Assembly: GCF_000189635.1 (NCBI RefSeq)
Contig: NW_002476554.1
Span: 128,731-192,730, forward strand
Reading direction: 5' to 3'
DNA length: 64,000 bases
DNA from: Tetrahymena thermophila SB210
Lineage: Eukaryota; Ciliophora; Oligohymenophorea; Hymenostomatida; Tetrahymenidae
The notes under the pieces are model-generated. The model was not told the origin of the DNA. It searched no databases and saw only the letters and a list, made by a program, of their open reading frames with translations. Positions 1-12,447 of this stretch are shown piece by piece (position 1 is the stretch's first letter; every line of letters starts with the position of its first letter). A program made the position numbers and the translations under genes.

Positions 1-2231
1 AATGTTTATCTTGTAATGACGGATATTCGCTTTAAGGAAATTAATGTGTTGATACTACCTGCCACTCTAGCTGTCAATCATGCTCTGGTCCAAATTCAAA
101 TCAATGTACTTCTTGCCCTGCTGGCTAGTATTTGGACTCTAGAAAAACTTGCCAACCATGCTAATATCCTTGTGAAAATTGTTTCAACTCAGCTACAGAG
201 TGTACAACTTGTGGATAAGGATATGAAATGGATAAATTTATTGGTAAATGTGTATCTATGAATACATGCGATACCTCTTGTCTTGAGTGCTCAGCTTTTA
301 GAGATCCCACTAAATGCACTACTTGTAGAGAGGGCTAATTCCTAAACTAAGAAGGTAGATGTTAAAAATGTGATGAGTCATGTGCTACTTGCTCTGAACG
401 AGACTATAAATGCATAAAATGTGCTGACGGATGGGAATATGATGAATATAATAAAAGATGTCGTATGGATTGCCATGAAAGTTGTGATACATGTACAACT
501 CTTTAAGATCCTACAGCTTGTAAGAGATGTGCTTTTAATTACGTCATGTAGAATAATCTATGTGTACCTTGTGATAAAAGTTGTTATGGATGCACATATA
601 ATCCTAAAAAATGTACTAATTGTTATATAGGGTACAAACTAGATTCAAATTATCAAACTTGTTTCCCTATTTGTAATTCTGACGAATTCCAAGATAGAAA
701 TGGAAACTGTTAAAAGTGTGTATCTCCTTGCGCCACATGTGAATATTATAATTACTATTGTAATAGTTGTATAGCTGGCTATACTTATGAAGCCTAACAT
801 AAATCTTGTTAGCCTGTTAGAAATAAATGTCATGAAAGTTGTGGATAATGTAATAGATATGATGACCCTAATGCATGTACATCTTGTAGAGATGGAATGT
901 TCTTATTATCTGGAAGATGTCAATACTGTAGTAATAAATGCTAAACTTGTGATAGAGATGCTAATATTTGTACATCTTGCAGAAAGGATGAGTTCTTGTA
1001 TAATAGAGAATGTGTGAAATGTCATAGTTCTTGTTTGACTTGCAATGGAATTTCAACATACTGTACTTCTTGTCAAAATGGTTTTTCAAAAGACCCAAAG
1101 ACAGGTCTTTGTGTAGACAGTACACCTGTTTGCAAAAGTGATGAATATATTGATAGAAATTATAAATGCTAGAAATGTACTTCACCTTGTACTTCTTGTT
1201 TCTACTATCCTAACAGATGTTCTAGCTGTATTTCTGGCTACAAATTGAACACTCAAACCTACTAATGTGAATATGATTATCCTATATGCCAAGATGGATA
1301 GTTCTTAGATTAGGATAATAAATGCAAGCCTTGTGATTCTTCTTGTGCTACTTGTGATTAAACAAGTAAAAGATGTACAAGTTGTAAATCTGGTTTTGTT
1401 CTATCAAGATACACTTGCTAAGCAGCTAATTGCTAAGATGGAACCTTCATGAACTAATAAGGAAGATGCTAAAGATGTAGTGAGTTTTGCTCTAAGTGTG
1501 TAAACTATTCAGATAAATGTACTGAATGTGCTAGTGGATATACTTTAGATACAAAAACTTAAAGATGCATTAAAAATTAAAATAAATGTCATCCCTCTTG
1601 TAAAGAATGCAATTAACTTAATAATGCTTCTGCCTGTAAATCCTGTAATGATGGCCAATATTTAAATAGAGGTTAATGCCTTTAATGTAATAGCTCTTGT
1701 TTAACATGTGATAGGTATTCAGATTTTTGTACTTCATGTTAGCAAGGTTATAATCTAGATAGCACCTACGATAAATGTACTCCAGTTTGCAAAAAAAGTG
1801 AATACTTAGACTACTAAGATAACAAATGCAAGCCTTGCACATCTAATTGTGGAAGTTGCGAATACTACCCAGATAGATGCCTTAGCTGTATTTCAGGATA
1901 TAAGTATAATAAAGAAGGATATAGCTGTGAAATAGTTTGCTAGCCTGGATAATATATCGATAGTGATTAGACATGCAAACCCTGCTAATCTCCATGCGCG
2001 ACTTGTGAATATTATGACAATAGATGCTTGAGTTGTGTGTCTGGCTATACTTATAATAACTACTATTGCTAATAGAATTCAAAGTAAAGTGCAAGAGGCT
2101 GTCACAAATCTTGTAATACCTGCATAAAAGCTATAGATCCTCGTTCATGTGATTCCTGTAGAGAAGGATATGAATTAATAAATGGGGCTTGCTTAAGAAA
2201 GAGAGACAACTATTCTGGCACTAAAAATTGA
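1..2231 (+). CDS. Cys-rich furin-repeat protein (5' truncated)
   Basis: The frame from base 3 stays open for 742 codons in the ciliate code and ends at TGA 2229-2231; the 5' end lies outside the window. The protein is a chain of Cys-rich units of roughly 45-50 residues built on CxxC pairs with aromatic-Gly ends such as CTSCRDG, CASGYTLD and CRLSCISGYK-like endings. This is the furin-like / growth-factor-receptor Cys-rich pattern, a very large family of ciliate secreted or surface proteins. No membrane segment or GPI signal is seen at the C terminus, which ends in a short basic, polar stretch (RKRDNYSGTKN), so the visible part looks secreted or extracellular; an N-terminal signal peptide would be upstream. 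No intron was found. Substrate or partner is unknown. A standard-code reading breaks this gene into many spurious short ORFs. Confidence 0.85.
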
Positions 2232-4286
2232 GATAATTTTTTAATTTTATTAATTAAGTTTTAAAATATATATTTACATTAAAGTTGTTATGACTTTTTA
2301 AAAATATTTTACCTTTAAATAATTAGATTAAGTATTAAATACTAATTATATTTTATTTTAAATAAAAAATTAGCTATTAATCCCTATTTTATTTAATCAA
2401 AATTGAGATAAATTATATTTCTCAAAAAATATCTTTACTATTTGCAATTAAATTAAAAATAAATATCTTTACTATTTGTAATTAAATTAAAAATATCTTT
2501 AATATTTTTCACATAATAACCATAAATAAATTGAAAAATGTTTAGAAAAAATTACTTATCTGTAATTTAATATTTAATTTACAATAAATAAAGAGACATA
2601 TCAATTACAATTTAAATTTTGCATTAAAAATTTGATCAAAATCAAAATAATTAATTAATAAAAAAATGAAAGAGGAAGAAAAGAAAAAGAAATTAAAAAT
2701 TTTTTCATAAGAAATTAATGATCGAGTACAAAGTAAATCCATAATAATTTTATAATAAGAATATATTCATCAATGTAACTTTGGTGATGATAAGACAAAA
2801 TATTGATTAATTTATATGTTTATTTTCCTATGAATTTTTTAATTTGCTTCATATTTCCATCAAATACATAATTTATTTTATATACCGTAAATCCTCATAA
2901 ATTTATTCTCACCAGCATAAATTTTCACCATATTTTCTGAATATTAAAAAAAAATATATATATTTGAAAAAATATTGATAATTTTAAAGAAAACTTTTTA
3001 TACAATATATTTATATCTAATATTCAATTTATGAATTTTGTTGAATAGTACCTTTTCATAATAAATATTTTAATTTCTTTTTTTTACTAGAAATTAAACA
3101 CAATCAGATATTAAAATATAATACTATCAAGTTCATCGTATTTTAATACCTTGATAAGCAATACTTTTTATCTAAAAAGCCTATCTTTTTTTACATTTAC
3201 AATTATAAAAAATTTTTGAAGAATAATTAATAAATTAGATTGATGAGTTTATTAAGAATTTATAAGATTGTATAATTAGCGTATCAATAATTTGTAAATT
3301 TTTAAATAACGTTTTAAGGAAATTTGGAAAGATTGGATATATATAACCAAAACAAAATGTATTGAAATAAAATGTTATTTTTAATTTCTTAAATTGTATT
3401 ATTTTAAAATTGATTTAAGCTATTATCATAAAATCTATTTAAATTTAAAAACCATTGAGTGTAATATTTTCTATAACTAATTAAGTTGTAGAAGCTAATT
3501 AATTTAATTATAGGAGCCACTTAAAAATCAGATTTTTTCAGAAAATTAGCTAAAATTAAAAAAAGAAAATTAATTATTCTTTAATTTTTCTATTTTGCTG
3601 AAAAGCAAATATAAGCTCTAAATATTTAAAAAATATATTTTAATTTGTTTAATTATTTAAATAACTCATATGCTTAATATTTTAAATTAGACCTTTTATT
3701 TAATGCAGGTAATTAGTTTCATACAAAAAATATAAATATGAATTTTGGTATATTGAAAAAGCTCTGAATAATATATTTATCCTTAATATTTAAAAAATTC
3801 TTATAAATAGGTTTGGTATGTAGTAATGAAACTTTAAATATATTATTTCAAAAATAAAATTGAGTATTTTTATTATCAAATTATTTTAATTCATATTTTC
3901 CAAGAATAACCCTCTTCTTGAGTTAAATATACTTAATTTTTATCTAAATGACTAAGCTTTACATTCTATTATTCCTTCAACGAAAAATGATCAGATTTCA
4001 CAGACTTTATATTCAATTTCCTTCCACAAAAAATAAAAAAAGATCAGATTTCAAACAATAGAATAAATTAAGAAAATTTGTAGAAAAACTATTAAAATTA
4101 AGTAAAAAATATGATGTTAAAGAGGATACTTAATAATTTATATGTTAATCATCAGAAATTAACAAAATTCAAGATTTCTTGAAATTAAATTATTGGTTTA
4201 AATATGCTCAAATAATGGTCAAGTAGATAATATAAATTAAAAAAATAAAAAACAATTAACTTAAATTAAATTTCATAAGAATAATA
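2232..4286. other. A+T-rich spacer; part is the duplicated GST upstream region
   Basis: No convincing gene on either strand. Bases 2882-2945 match the left half of the foldback element in the LRR intron at 18598-18733. From about 3282 onward the sequence is the promoter-proximal part of the duplicated GST segment and closely matches 7511-8483, so any regulatory sites shared by the two GST genes should lie here. It includes a run about 800-550 bp upstream of the start codon that is nearly identical in both copies. Confidence 0.7.
2882..2945 (+). repeat. Partial copy of foldback/MITE-like element
   Basis: The left end (CCGTAAATCCTCATAAATT) and the internal block ending in TTCACCATATTTTCTGAATA match the left half of the inverted-repeat element at 18598-18733 in the minus-strand LRR gene. 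No matching right-hand inverted repeat was found nearby, so this looks like a one-ended or decayed copy. It is non-coding. The family assignment is by eye only. Confidence 0.6.
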
Positions 4287-5069
4287 ATGATTACTTTCGG
4301 CTATTGGAACATTAGAGGTTTTGGCTAACCTATCCGCTTCTTGCTTGCTTATTTAGGAGTGAAATACACCAATAAAACTTATGCCTCTCTTGAAGAATGG
4401 TTTGGAAAGGACAAAGACAATCTTGGTTTAGAATTCCCTAATCTTCCATATTTAATTGATGGAGATGTTAAGCTTACTGAGTCTTTCGCTATTCCTGTCT
4501 ACTTAATTAAGAAATACAAAAAATTCTAACTTTTAGGATTATAAGCTGATGGATCTAGCACCAACAAAGAAGTGAAAGTTACTCAGCTAATGGGAGTTAT
4601 CAGAGATATAGCAAAAGAAATCAATTTAACTTGCTTTAGACCTGATTTCTATGAAGTAAAAGAGAAGGTTTATACAGAAAAAGTTGAGTACATGTTTAAG
4701 AAACTTACAAATTTTTTAGGAAACAAGTTATTTTTGTTGGAGAGCTTAACCTATGCAGATTTTCATTTCTATGAGTTGGTTAACCATGTATAATACATAT
4801 ACCCTTAAGCAATGACTGGAGCCCTAACAGCTTATTTAAAAAGATTTGAAAACTTGCCTGGAATTAAAGAATATATAGCAAATCCTAATATCAACCTTAA
4901 GGCTCACTTACCTGGTTTTATGGCAACTTGGACTGGCCCTTAATGATATCTAATATTTTCACTGATTAAATAAATAATAAATATTATTATTTTTTTATTT
5001 TTTTTTTTGTTAAATGTGAAAAATGTTTGTTAATTGATTAAAATCTTTTTTGAATAAAAAAATTTTTAG
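3282..5069 (+). repeat. Segmental duplication, copy 1 (GST unit)
   Basis: About 1.8 kb containing the first GST gene with upstream and short downstream flanks. It pairs with 7511-9262 in direct orientation. Coding similarity is highest; the flanks carry small indels and one local replacement around 3410-3470 compared with the second copy. The boundaries are where similarity fades by eye. The unit between the copies (5070-7510) holds the surface-antigen gene. Confidence 0.85.
4287..4946 (+). CDS. Glutathione S-transferase, mu-class type (copy 1)
   Basis: Single exon, 219 residues, ATG 4287 to TGA 4944-4946, the usual length for mu-class GST. The N-terminal thioredoxin-like domain (residues 1-82) has the mu signature GYWNIRG with the catalytic Tyr at residue 6, the cis-Pro block EFPNLPYLIDG (49-59) and the glutathione-binding Glu-Ser pair at 65-66 followed by FAIPVYL. 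The rest is the alpha-helical C-terminal domain. It conjugates glutathione to electrophiles in the cytosol and normally acts as a dimer. It lies in a duplicated segment; the second copy starts at 8484. The two proteins differ at only two positions that I found (Lys79 here, Gln79 there; Gly178 here, Ala178 there), while about ten other base changes are silent. The start is preceded by an A-rich leader typical of ciliates. Confidence 0.95.
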
Positions 5070-5822
5070 TTTTATAGTAAATTTTCAACTAATTTTTATA
5101 ATTTTAATCCCTTCCCTACTCAATTAATAAATTTAATTTAATCTAATTTCTAAAGCCACAATACTTTGATAGATAGTTTATTTCATACTAAGGTTTAAAT
5201 ATATAATTAGAATTTATATTGGATTAATATTCAGGTTGGTTCTCCTTTGTTTTAGGATTAAATGAGGAGATAAAATATAAACTAAAAGAATTGTTCATAA
5301 AAGTTGTTTTACAAAACACAACTTAATTATAAATATGCATATATTTTATTTTAAATACTGAATTATAATATGAATTTATATTTATAATTTAATTTATTTA
5401 TTTACTTAAAATTTATTATATTTTAATTCTTAGATTTGATTAAAAATTCAAATTATCTTTATAATATATATTCATATTTCATCAATCTGTTTAGTTTTTT
5501 GATTTACCTAAAACTATTAAGAAATAGATAGCAATATATTTATTTATGGGAAATATTAACATTAACTAAAAATATAATTTTTTTCAAAGTAGATTTGATT
5601 TTTAAATGTGATCTAATTAGATATTTATGTTTTTGCTTATTTTATTTAAATCATGAATATCTAAATGAAATAACTTATTAATTTATTACTTACCATTATA
5701 TTTAAATTTTTCATTTCTAATAATCTAAAAATTTAATTATTTTTTCAATAATAGAACAAATAATTACATAAATAATCAAATAGAAGCAATAACCAAAATA
5801 AATTTTGAAATAATATATAGAA
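4947..5822. other. A+T-rich spacer
   Basis: Holds the last part of the GST duplication (to about 5069) and then simple A+T-rich sequence up to the start of the surface-antigen gene. No supported gene or RNA. Confidence 0.7.
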
Positions 5823-7274
5823 ATGATCACTCTTTAGACAGCAATTATTTTCTAAATTTTAATTATTCAAGTTTTAACTTAGTGGGATTGTCCTTAAAAC
5901 TCTTCTTTTTCTCCTTAATTCTATTAATGTATTTGCAACTAAAGCTATTTTCAAGATTTTTATATTAATCAGTGCTAGTTGTGCTAAACTAATTCTACTT
6001 CTTCATAACCATAATATGTTTAATGGATGAATTCGTTAAGCTGTGATCTATGTTTACCAAACTTTTATTACAATGAGAAAAATAGTTAAGTACATGTTGA
6101 TAGGAATTAAGTACCTGTTTGCATTGAATGCCCACAAGGATCAGGGACTAATCAAGCAAATATAGATAATTTTTAAATTTCTAGTTGTAGTATTTGCTTA
6201 CAAAATTATTATATGACAAATCCTTCTTCTTAGTCACCCACTCTAAATTCTGCATAATGTCTACCGTGCCCTAATGGAACTCTTAGTTCTGGAGCTTAAA
6301 CAGTTGATCAATCTGTATGCAACTCTTGTGCAATAAATTATTATATGGCTTAAAGCTCAATAGCTGCTTCATAAAATAATAATAATTAAGGAGTGGCTGC
6401 TTAATGTTTAGTTTGTCCATAAGGAAGTGGTACTTTAGAAGATTTAAATATTTAAGGTGATATTTCTCAGTGTTCAATATGCTTAGAGAACTATTTTATG
6501 GTATCTCCTGCAATTTAGTCAGCTTAAGGAATATAACCATCTGCTGCATAATGTATCTCTTGCCCTAATAATTCTTATAACCCTAAAAATTCTTAATAAG
6601 GATATTGTACTTGCTATGATTCAAATGCAACTCCTTTATCATCTTAAGTCTAATCATGCAACTGCAAAAATGGCTATTATGGAAGTGTTGCTACTTCTTA
6701 AAATGCTCCATCAGGTTGTTTTCCTTGTCCCTAAGGGTAGTATTCTAATAGTTAAACACAGCATAACTGCCAAACATGTCCTTCTAAATTTGTGACTAAC
6801 TTAGATTAAAGCGGTTGCGTTTGTAATGTAGCAGGCCTTGGTGTAATTTTGGACTAATCAACAAATAATTGTACATGTAAAAATGGTTATCAAGAAGACA
6901 TTTCAAGTCTTTCTGGCTGCTCTTCTTGTCCATAAGGTTTTTATTCTAATAGTTCTACTTCTTTTAAATGTATATCTTGCCCTTCTGGATCTTAAACAAA
7001 TAATGATTAAAGTAATTGTATTTGTAATGATAATAGCTTAGCAGTATATTTTGATCCTATTAGCATATCTTGTAAATGCTAGAAAGATTATTTTGGAAAT
7101 CCTTCATAAGCTACTCTAGCTACTATTGGATCTTGTACTCCATGCCCTACAAAATTTTAAGCTACCTTCTCTTAAAATGAAATAATGAAATCTTAGTGTG
7201 TATTTTCTACATTTTAAAATTTCATTTCATTTAGCTTAGTGCTAGCTGCTATACAACTATGTATTCTGTTATGA
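5823..7274 (+). CDS. Immobilization-antigen-like GPI-anchored surface protein
   Basis: Single exon of 483 residues, ATG 5823 to TGA 7272-7274. The N terminus is a signal peptide (MITLQTAIIFQILIIQVLTQ) followed directly by a Cys-rich ectodomain. That ectodomain has repeated CxxC pairs set in blocks such as CxxCPxG...YYM and, later, CxCxNGYYG and CxPCPxGQYSNS, the spacing seen in ciliate immobilization antigens of Tetrahymena and Ichthyophthirius. The C terminus is a hydrophobic tail (FISFSLVLAAIQLCILL) ending at the stop, as expected for a GPI-anchor signal. The protein should cover the cell surface and cilia; in these families one variant is usually expressed at a time. It lies between the two GST copies. 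Family membership is inferred from architecture, not from an alignment. Confidence 0.85.
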
Positions 7275-8483
7275 ATGTAAATAATTAATTACTCAAAAAA
7301 ATTTTATCATTTATAGTTTAAAAAATTTTTAAATAAGGTTTTCTATCCTTCAATATTTTATTCTTTTTATATGCAAGTAAGCTTATTCGTTTTTTATTTT
7401 TAAGTAATTAAAGTTAGTAAATTTTCTTTTCAATATTATATAAAATACATTCTCATTAATTAGGCCAGTTGATAAAAAAACTTTTTTTATCAAAAATGAC
7501 CTTATTAACCTATCAAGTAATTTATAAATTTTTAAATAACTTTTTAAGGAAATTTGAAAAATTTGGATATATATAATCAAAACAAAATATTATTGAAATA
7601 AAATGTTATTTTTAATTTCTTAAATTGTATTATTTTAACATGTAAAAATTTGCATATGAGGTGAGTGTAATATTTTCTATAACTAATTAAATTGCAGAAG
7701 CTTATTAATTTAATTATAGGAGCCACTGAAAAATCAGATTTTTTCAGAAAATTAGCAAAAATTAAAAAAAGAAAATTAATTATTCTTTAATTTTTCTATT
7801 TTGCTGAAAAGCAAATATAAGCTCTAAATATTTCAAAAATATATTTTAATTTGTTTAATTATTTAAATAACTCATATACTTAATATTTTAAATTAGACCA
7901 TTTATTTAATGCTCTTTATTAGATAAGGTAATTAGTTTCACACAAAAAATATAAATATGAATTTTGGCATATTGATATAGCTCTAAATGATATATTTATC
8001 TTTTAATATTTAAAAAATTCTTATAAATAGGTATGGTATGTACTAAATTAATTTTGAAATTTAATATTATATTATTATAAAAATAAAATTGAATATTTTG
8101 AATAAGCTTCTTATTGAGTTTAATGCACTTAATTTTTTTATCAAAGTGACTAAGCTTTACATTCAATTATTATTTCCATAAAAATAATCAGATTTCACAA
8201 ACTTTATATTCGATTTCCTTCCCCAAAAAACAAATAACGATCAGATTTCAAACAATAGAATAAATTAAGAAAATTTGTCGAAAAACAATTCAAATTAAGT
8301 AAAAAAATATGATATTAAAGAGGATACTTAATAATTTTTTTGTTAATTATCAGAAATTAACAAAATTCAAGATTTCTTGAAATTAAATTATTCATTTAAA
8401 TAGGCTCAAATAATGGTTAAGTAGATTGTATAAATTAAAAAATAAAAAACAATTAACTTAAATTAAATTTCATAAGAATAATA
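7275..8483. other. Spacer with upstream part of GST copy 2
   Basis: From about 7511 this matches 3282-4286 (upstream region of the first GST gene). Before that it is plain A+T-rich sequence downstream of the surface antigen. No other gene seen. Confidence 0.7.
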
Positions 8484-9262
8484 ATGATTACTTTTGGCTA
8501 TTGGAACATTAGAGGTTTTGGCTAACCTATCCGCTTCTTGCTTGCTTATTTAGGAGTGAAATACACCAATAAAACTTATGCCTCTCTTGAAGAATGGTTT
8601 GGAAAGGACAAAGACAATCTTGGTTTAGAATTCCCTAATCTTCCATATTTAATTGATGGAGATGTTAAGCTCACTGAATCTTTCGCTATTCCTGTCTACT
8701 TAATTAAGAAGTACAAATAATTCTAACTTTTAGGATTATAAGCTGATGGATCTAGCACCAACAAAGAAGTGAAAGTCACTCAGCTAATGGGAGTTATCAG
8801 AGATATAGCAAAAGAAATCAATTTAACTTGCTTCAGACCTGATTTTTATGAAGTAAAAGAGAAGGTTTATACAGAAAAAGTTGAGTACATGTTTAAGAAA
8901 CTTACAAATTTTTTAGGAAACAAGCTATTTTTGTTGGAGAGCTTAACCTATGCAGATTTTCATTTCTATGAGTTGGTTAACCATGTATAATACATATACC
9001 CTTAAGCAATGACTGCAGCCCTAACTGCTTATTTAAAAAGATTTGAAAACTTGCCTGGCATCAAAGAATATATAGCAAATCCTAATATCAACCTTAAGGC
9101 TCACTTACCTGGTTTTATGGCAACTTGGACTGGCCCTTAATGAAATCTAATTTTTTCACTGATTAAATAAATAATAAATATTATTATTTTTATTTTTTTT
9201 TGTTAAAATGTGAATATTGTTAGTTAATTGATTAAAATCTTTTTTGAAAAAAAATTTTTTAG
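7511..9262 (+). repeat. Segmental duplication, copy 2 (GST unit)
   Basis: Direct repeat of 3282-5069 with the second GST gene at its 3' end. The divergence is concentrated in non-coding flanks and silent sites. Confidence 0.85.
8484..9143 (+). CDS. Glutathione S-transferase, mu-class type (copy 2)
   Basis: Single exon, 219 residues, ATG 8484 to TGA 9141-9143. Same architecture as the first copy: catalytic Tyr6 in GYWNIRG, PNLPYLIDG block and Glu65-Ser66 glutathione site, then the helical C-terminal domain. Only Lys79Gln and Gly178Ala were found against the first copy, with roughly ten silent differences, so both copies seem to be held by purifying selection after a fairly recent duplication. 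It is a cytosolic glutathione-conjugating enzyme. Codon 79 is a TAA Gln codon, so standard-code readings truncate the protein there. Confidence 0.95.
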
Positions 9263-12200
9263 CTCCATATATATGAATTAAAAAAATATTAAGCACACCC
9301 AAAAAGTTTTAGAATCAACAGAAAAAAACATTATAAATATTAGTAAATAAATGTGATATAAATAAATCTTTTTGATTGGTAAATAAGTAGTTAATTATGC
9401 TTTGATTTCCTAATTAATTTTAGTTAAATATTTCCTTTCAAGATATAATGCATTTCATATTAGGAAAAATAGTGTTATGACCTACAAAAGTTTGATCTTT
9501 ACAAAATTATATGTTATTCAGTTTATGATTTAAATAAAACAATAATTTATTTATCATAAATAAACATTACCCTCATCTATCAATAATTATTAATTATGAT
9601 TAATCATTTAACATGAATTAATAATTACTTAATCATAATTAATCATAAATTATCAATCAACAATTTAAGTAAATCATATTACTTTAATTATTTTAGAACT
9701 GTTTTAATTAATGTCTTAAGTTTTGCTATATTTGCAAATATTTCATTTCAATAATTTAATTAATAAATAAAGTATATTAAGTGAATCTAAAAAGAATTAA
9801 TACCAGTTCTTTTAAATAAATAGCATTTTGAACAATTATAGTTCTATTTATCTAAAAAATTATGTTTAAGTGATTTGATTAGAAGTAGCATATTAATTAA
9901 TTAAAAAAAAATAAGTAATAATAATTTTATTTGATTCAAAAATGATGAAACAAGCTATATTATCTGCGAAGGTATTTTATTACGTAATTCTAAAAGATGA
10001 TATTCAGTATTATCAAGAACAAATACTCAACTAATTCTAATATTGTACGAATATATAAAGCAATTTTTTAATATTGATGAGATATTCAGAAGTTAAAATA
10101 ATCTAAGTAAAAGTATCAATAATAAATTTATAATAAATGAAGCAATATTAATGTTTAAATTAATTCTAGTTAGTTTTTGTATATTCTTAAAAAACATTTT
10201 TTAATTTCGAGTTAAAATAATTCGAAAATGTAATATTTTAAGCAAACCGAATCAATTAAATTCTCTTTAAAATAAAGAAATTTTGAATAAAGAAGCATGT
10301 ACATTTGTCAAAGTAGGAATTATATAGAAATAGGCTTTATTAATTATCTAATTAATAAAGTCTATTAATCAATATAAAATAAATCTATTTGAATAAATGA
10401 ACTAACAAACATATTTTGTAATTTAATGTTTATTTTGAATAAATTTCTTTCATAATTTTTATATTTGAGATTTTACTTTTAAAATCTACTCGTAGACCAG
10501 TATTTTAGATTATAAATCTACTTTAATAGCAAAAAAATAATAATTTATTATAAAATTCTTATTAATATTTTTTTTAAGATGCTTGAATTCTAAAAGTTTT
10601 AAGTAAATTAAAATTAAATGTAATTATTTTTTGAAACATTCTGATAGAGTGTACTTAGATCAGTATAATTTTTTTTGAACTTTCGTTTTTAATCTACAGT
10701 AGGCTACAAACTGATAAATCTACTTTTATTTACATTTATAATTTTTTGAGTATCATGAATATTTCTGATAATTTTCATATTTTTAAACACTTAATTTGTA
10801 AAACATCATAGCGAGTAAAAATAATAAGTATTTTTTTACTTAAGGTTCAACATTTTTTTGAGTGTTTTCTCATTAATTTAAAAGATTCAGAATTTATTGA
10901 GAAATTTAATTTTATTTGTTAAAATTATTAAAAAATGCCTTAAATGCTTACTTTTTTTAGTTCTAATTATTTTCATTTGTTTTGAATTGCTAGAATTCAA
11001 AGATTTTACATCAAATATAGTTTATATTTTTTTTTGCAAATATTTTTTTCTAGATATTTTTAGAACATTATTAATTACTAATTTTTTTCCTTTAATACTT
11101 TGTAAATAGACAACAGATCAAAATATCTTTTATCTCAATAAGAAAATTAAAAAATATCTACTTGCATCTAATAATATTCATAATATCTTTGTAGTGCTTG
11201 AATTAAAAATATGTAAGCAAAATTAAAATTATTAATACCACAAATAATCACATAGAAGTATTATTTTTAATAAATAGTAAAAATTAGTGAACACATTTTT
11301 ATCTTATATTTTTTATTAAGCTAAAAACAATTTTTTTTAAATATATTCAAATTCATAGCTTAACTCAAGATATAAGTAATTTATAGCTCTTGTGGTATTT
11401 TTTTATTGCTTGAATTGCTAAATAAAAATATGCCTTGTTACTTTTATTTTATTTACTTTACTTTATATTAAGAGAATATAATACAAAATTTTAATAGTAA
11501 GTAGACATTAAAAACAAATTTATTTGCTAGCTTTTGAAATTATTGCAAATTGCATATAAAAAAGACATATTTATTACAATTACTTATTATTTTTTCTATC
11601 GACTTATATATTCAATTAGAAAAATTGCGAATTTCTATATTATATTTAAAGAGTAATAATAATGATAATTGCCAATAAATATTTTTTACAATTCGAAACT
11701 CATTTAAGTACATTTTATTTATTTTCTAAAAGTAGTTTGAGATATTAGCCTTTAATGATTTTATAAACTAATTATTTTAATACAAAAATTAATTATTAAT
11801 ATTAAAGTAGAAGTAAATCTTATTACATTTATTAGTTAGTATTCACCCTTTGTCTTTTATGTATTATCCTAAAGAATTTGAGCAAACAGAAAATGAAGAA
11901 ATACTTAGAATTTAAAGTTTGAACAAAATGAGTTAAATCTGTTATTTAAAATTTTAAGATTTAAATTTTATCTTAACTGAATGACTGCCGTTATAGCTTA
12001 TGCATTTATTTGAATTCGACTTAATTTAAGTTAAAGACAAATTATTATTTGCCTAATTATTTCTAATAAAATTGTATTTAATTTTTAATGCTAGAATTGA
12101 GTTACAAAATAATGCGTTGAGATTAATAATTAATGAATGTGGATTTTAAGGATAAGCCTATCTTTCTATTTTAATCTATCTTGATTTTATTAATTAAAAT

Positions 12201-12447
12201 TGGTATTAACAAAAGATATGAACTGAATTTATTAAATTGATAAATTTGATTAATTATAAATGAGTTGTGAGTTATCCCTATGTAAGTTAATGTAAAGGAG
12301 TTAAGCTAACAAATAAAAGTAAATGTAGAACTCTAAGTTTATATATTCCATTAAAGCAAATTATTATAATTATTTTTAATTTAAACACAACAAAATAAAG
12401 CTAAAAAATTAACTAACAAATAAATAAATAAACAAAGATCTAAAAAA
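9144..12447. other. Long A+T-rich intergenic region
   Basis: More than 3 kb with no gene I can support. It holds near-palindromic TAATCATAATTA-type stretches at about 9585-9660. It also has one short coding-like frame at 11859-11984 (41 codons, starting MYYPKEFEQTENEEILR) with no upstream or downstream continuation that I could build. The short hydrophobic frame near 10900 is what T-rich DNA gives by chance. Confidence 0.6.

Noticed and set aside
9585-9660. Palindromic TAATCATAATTA stretches as an origin or attachment site
   Set aside because: Such short A+T palindromes are frequent in this base composition and nothing else supports a function.
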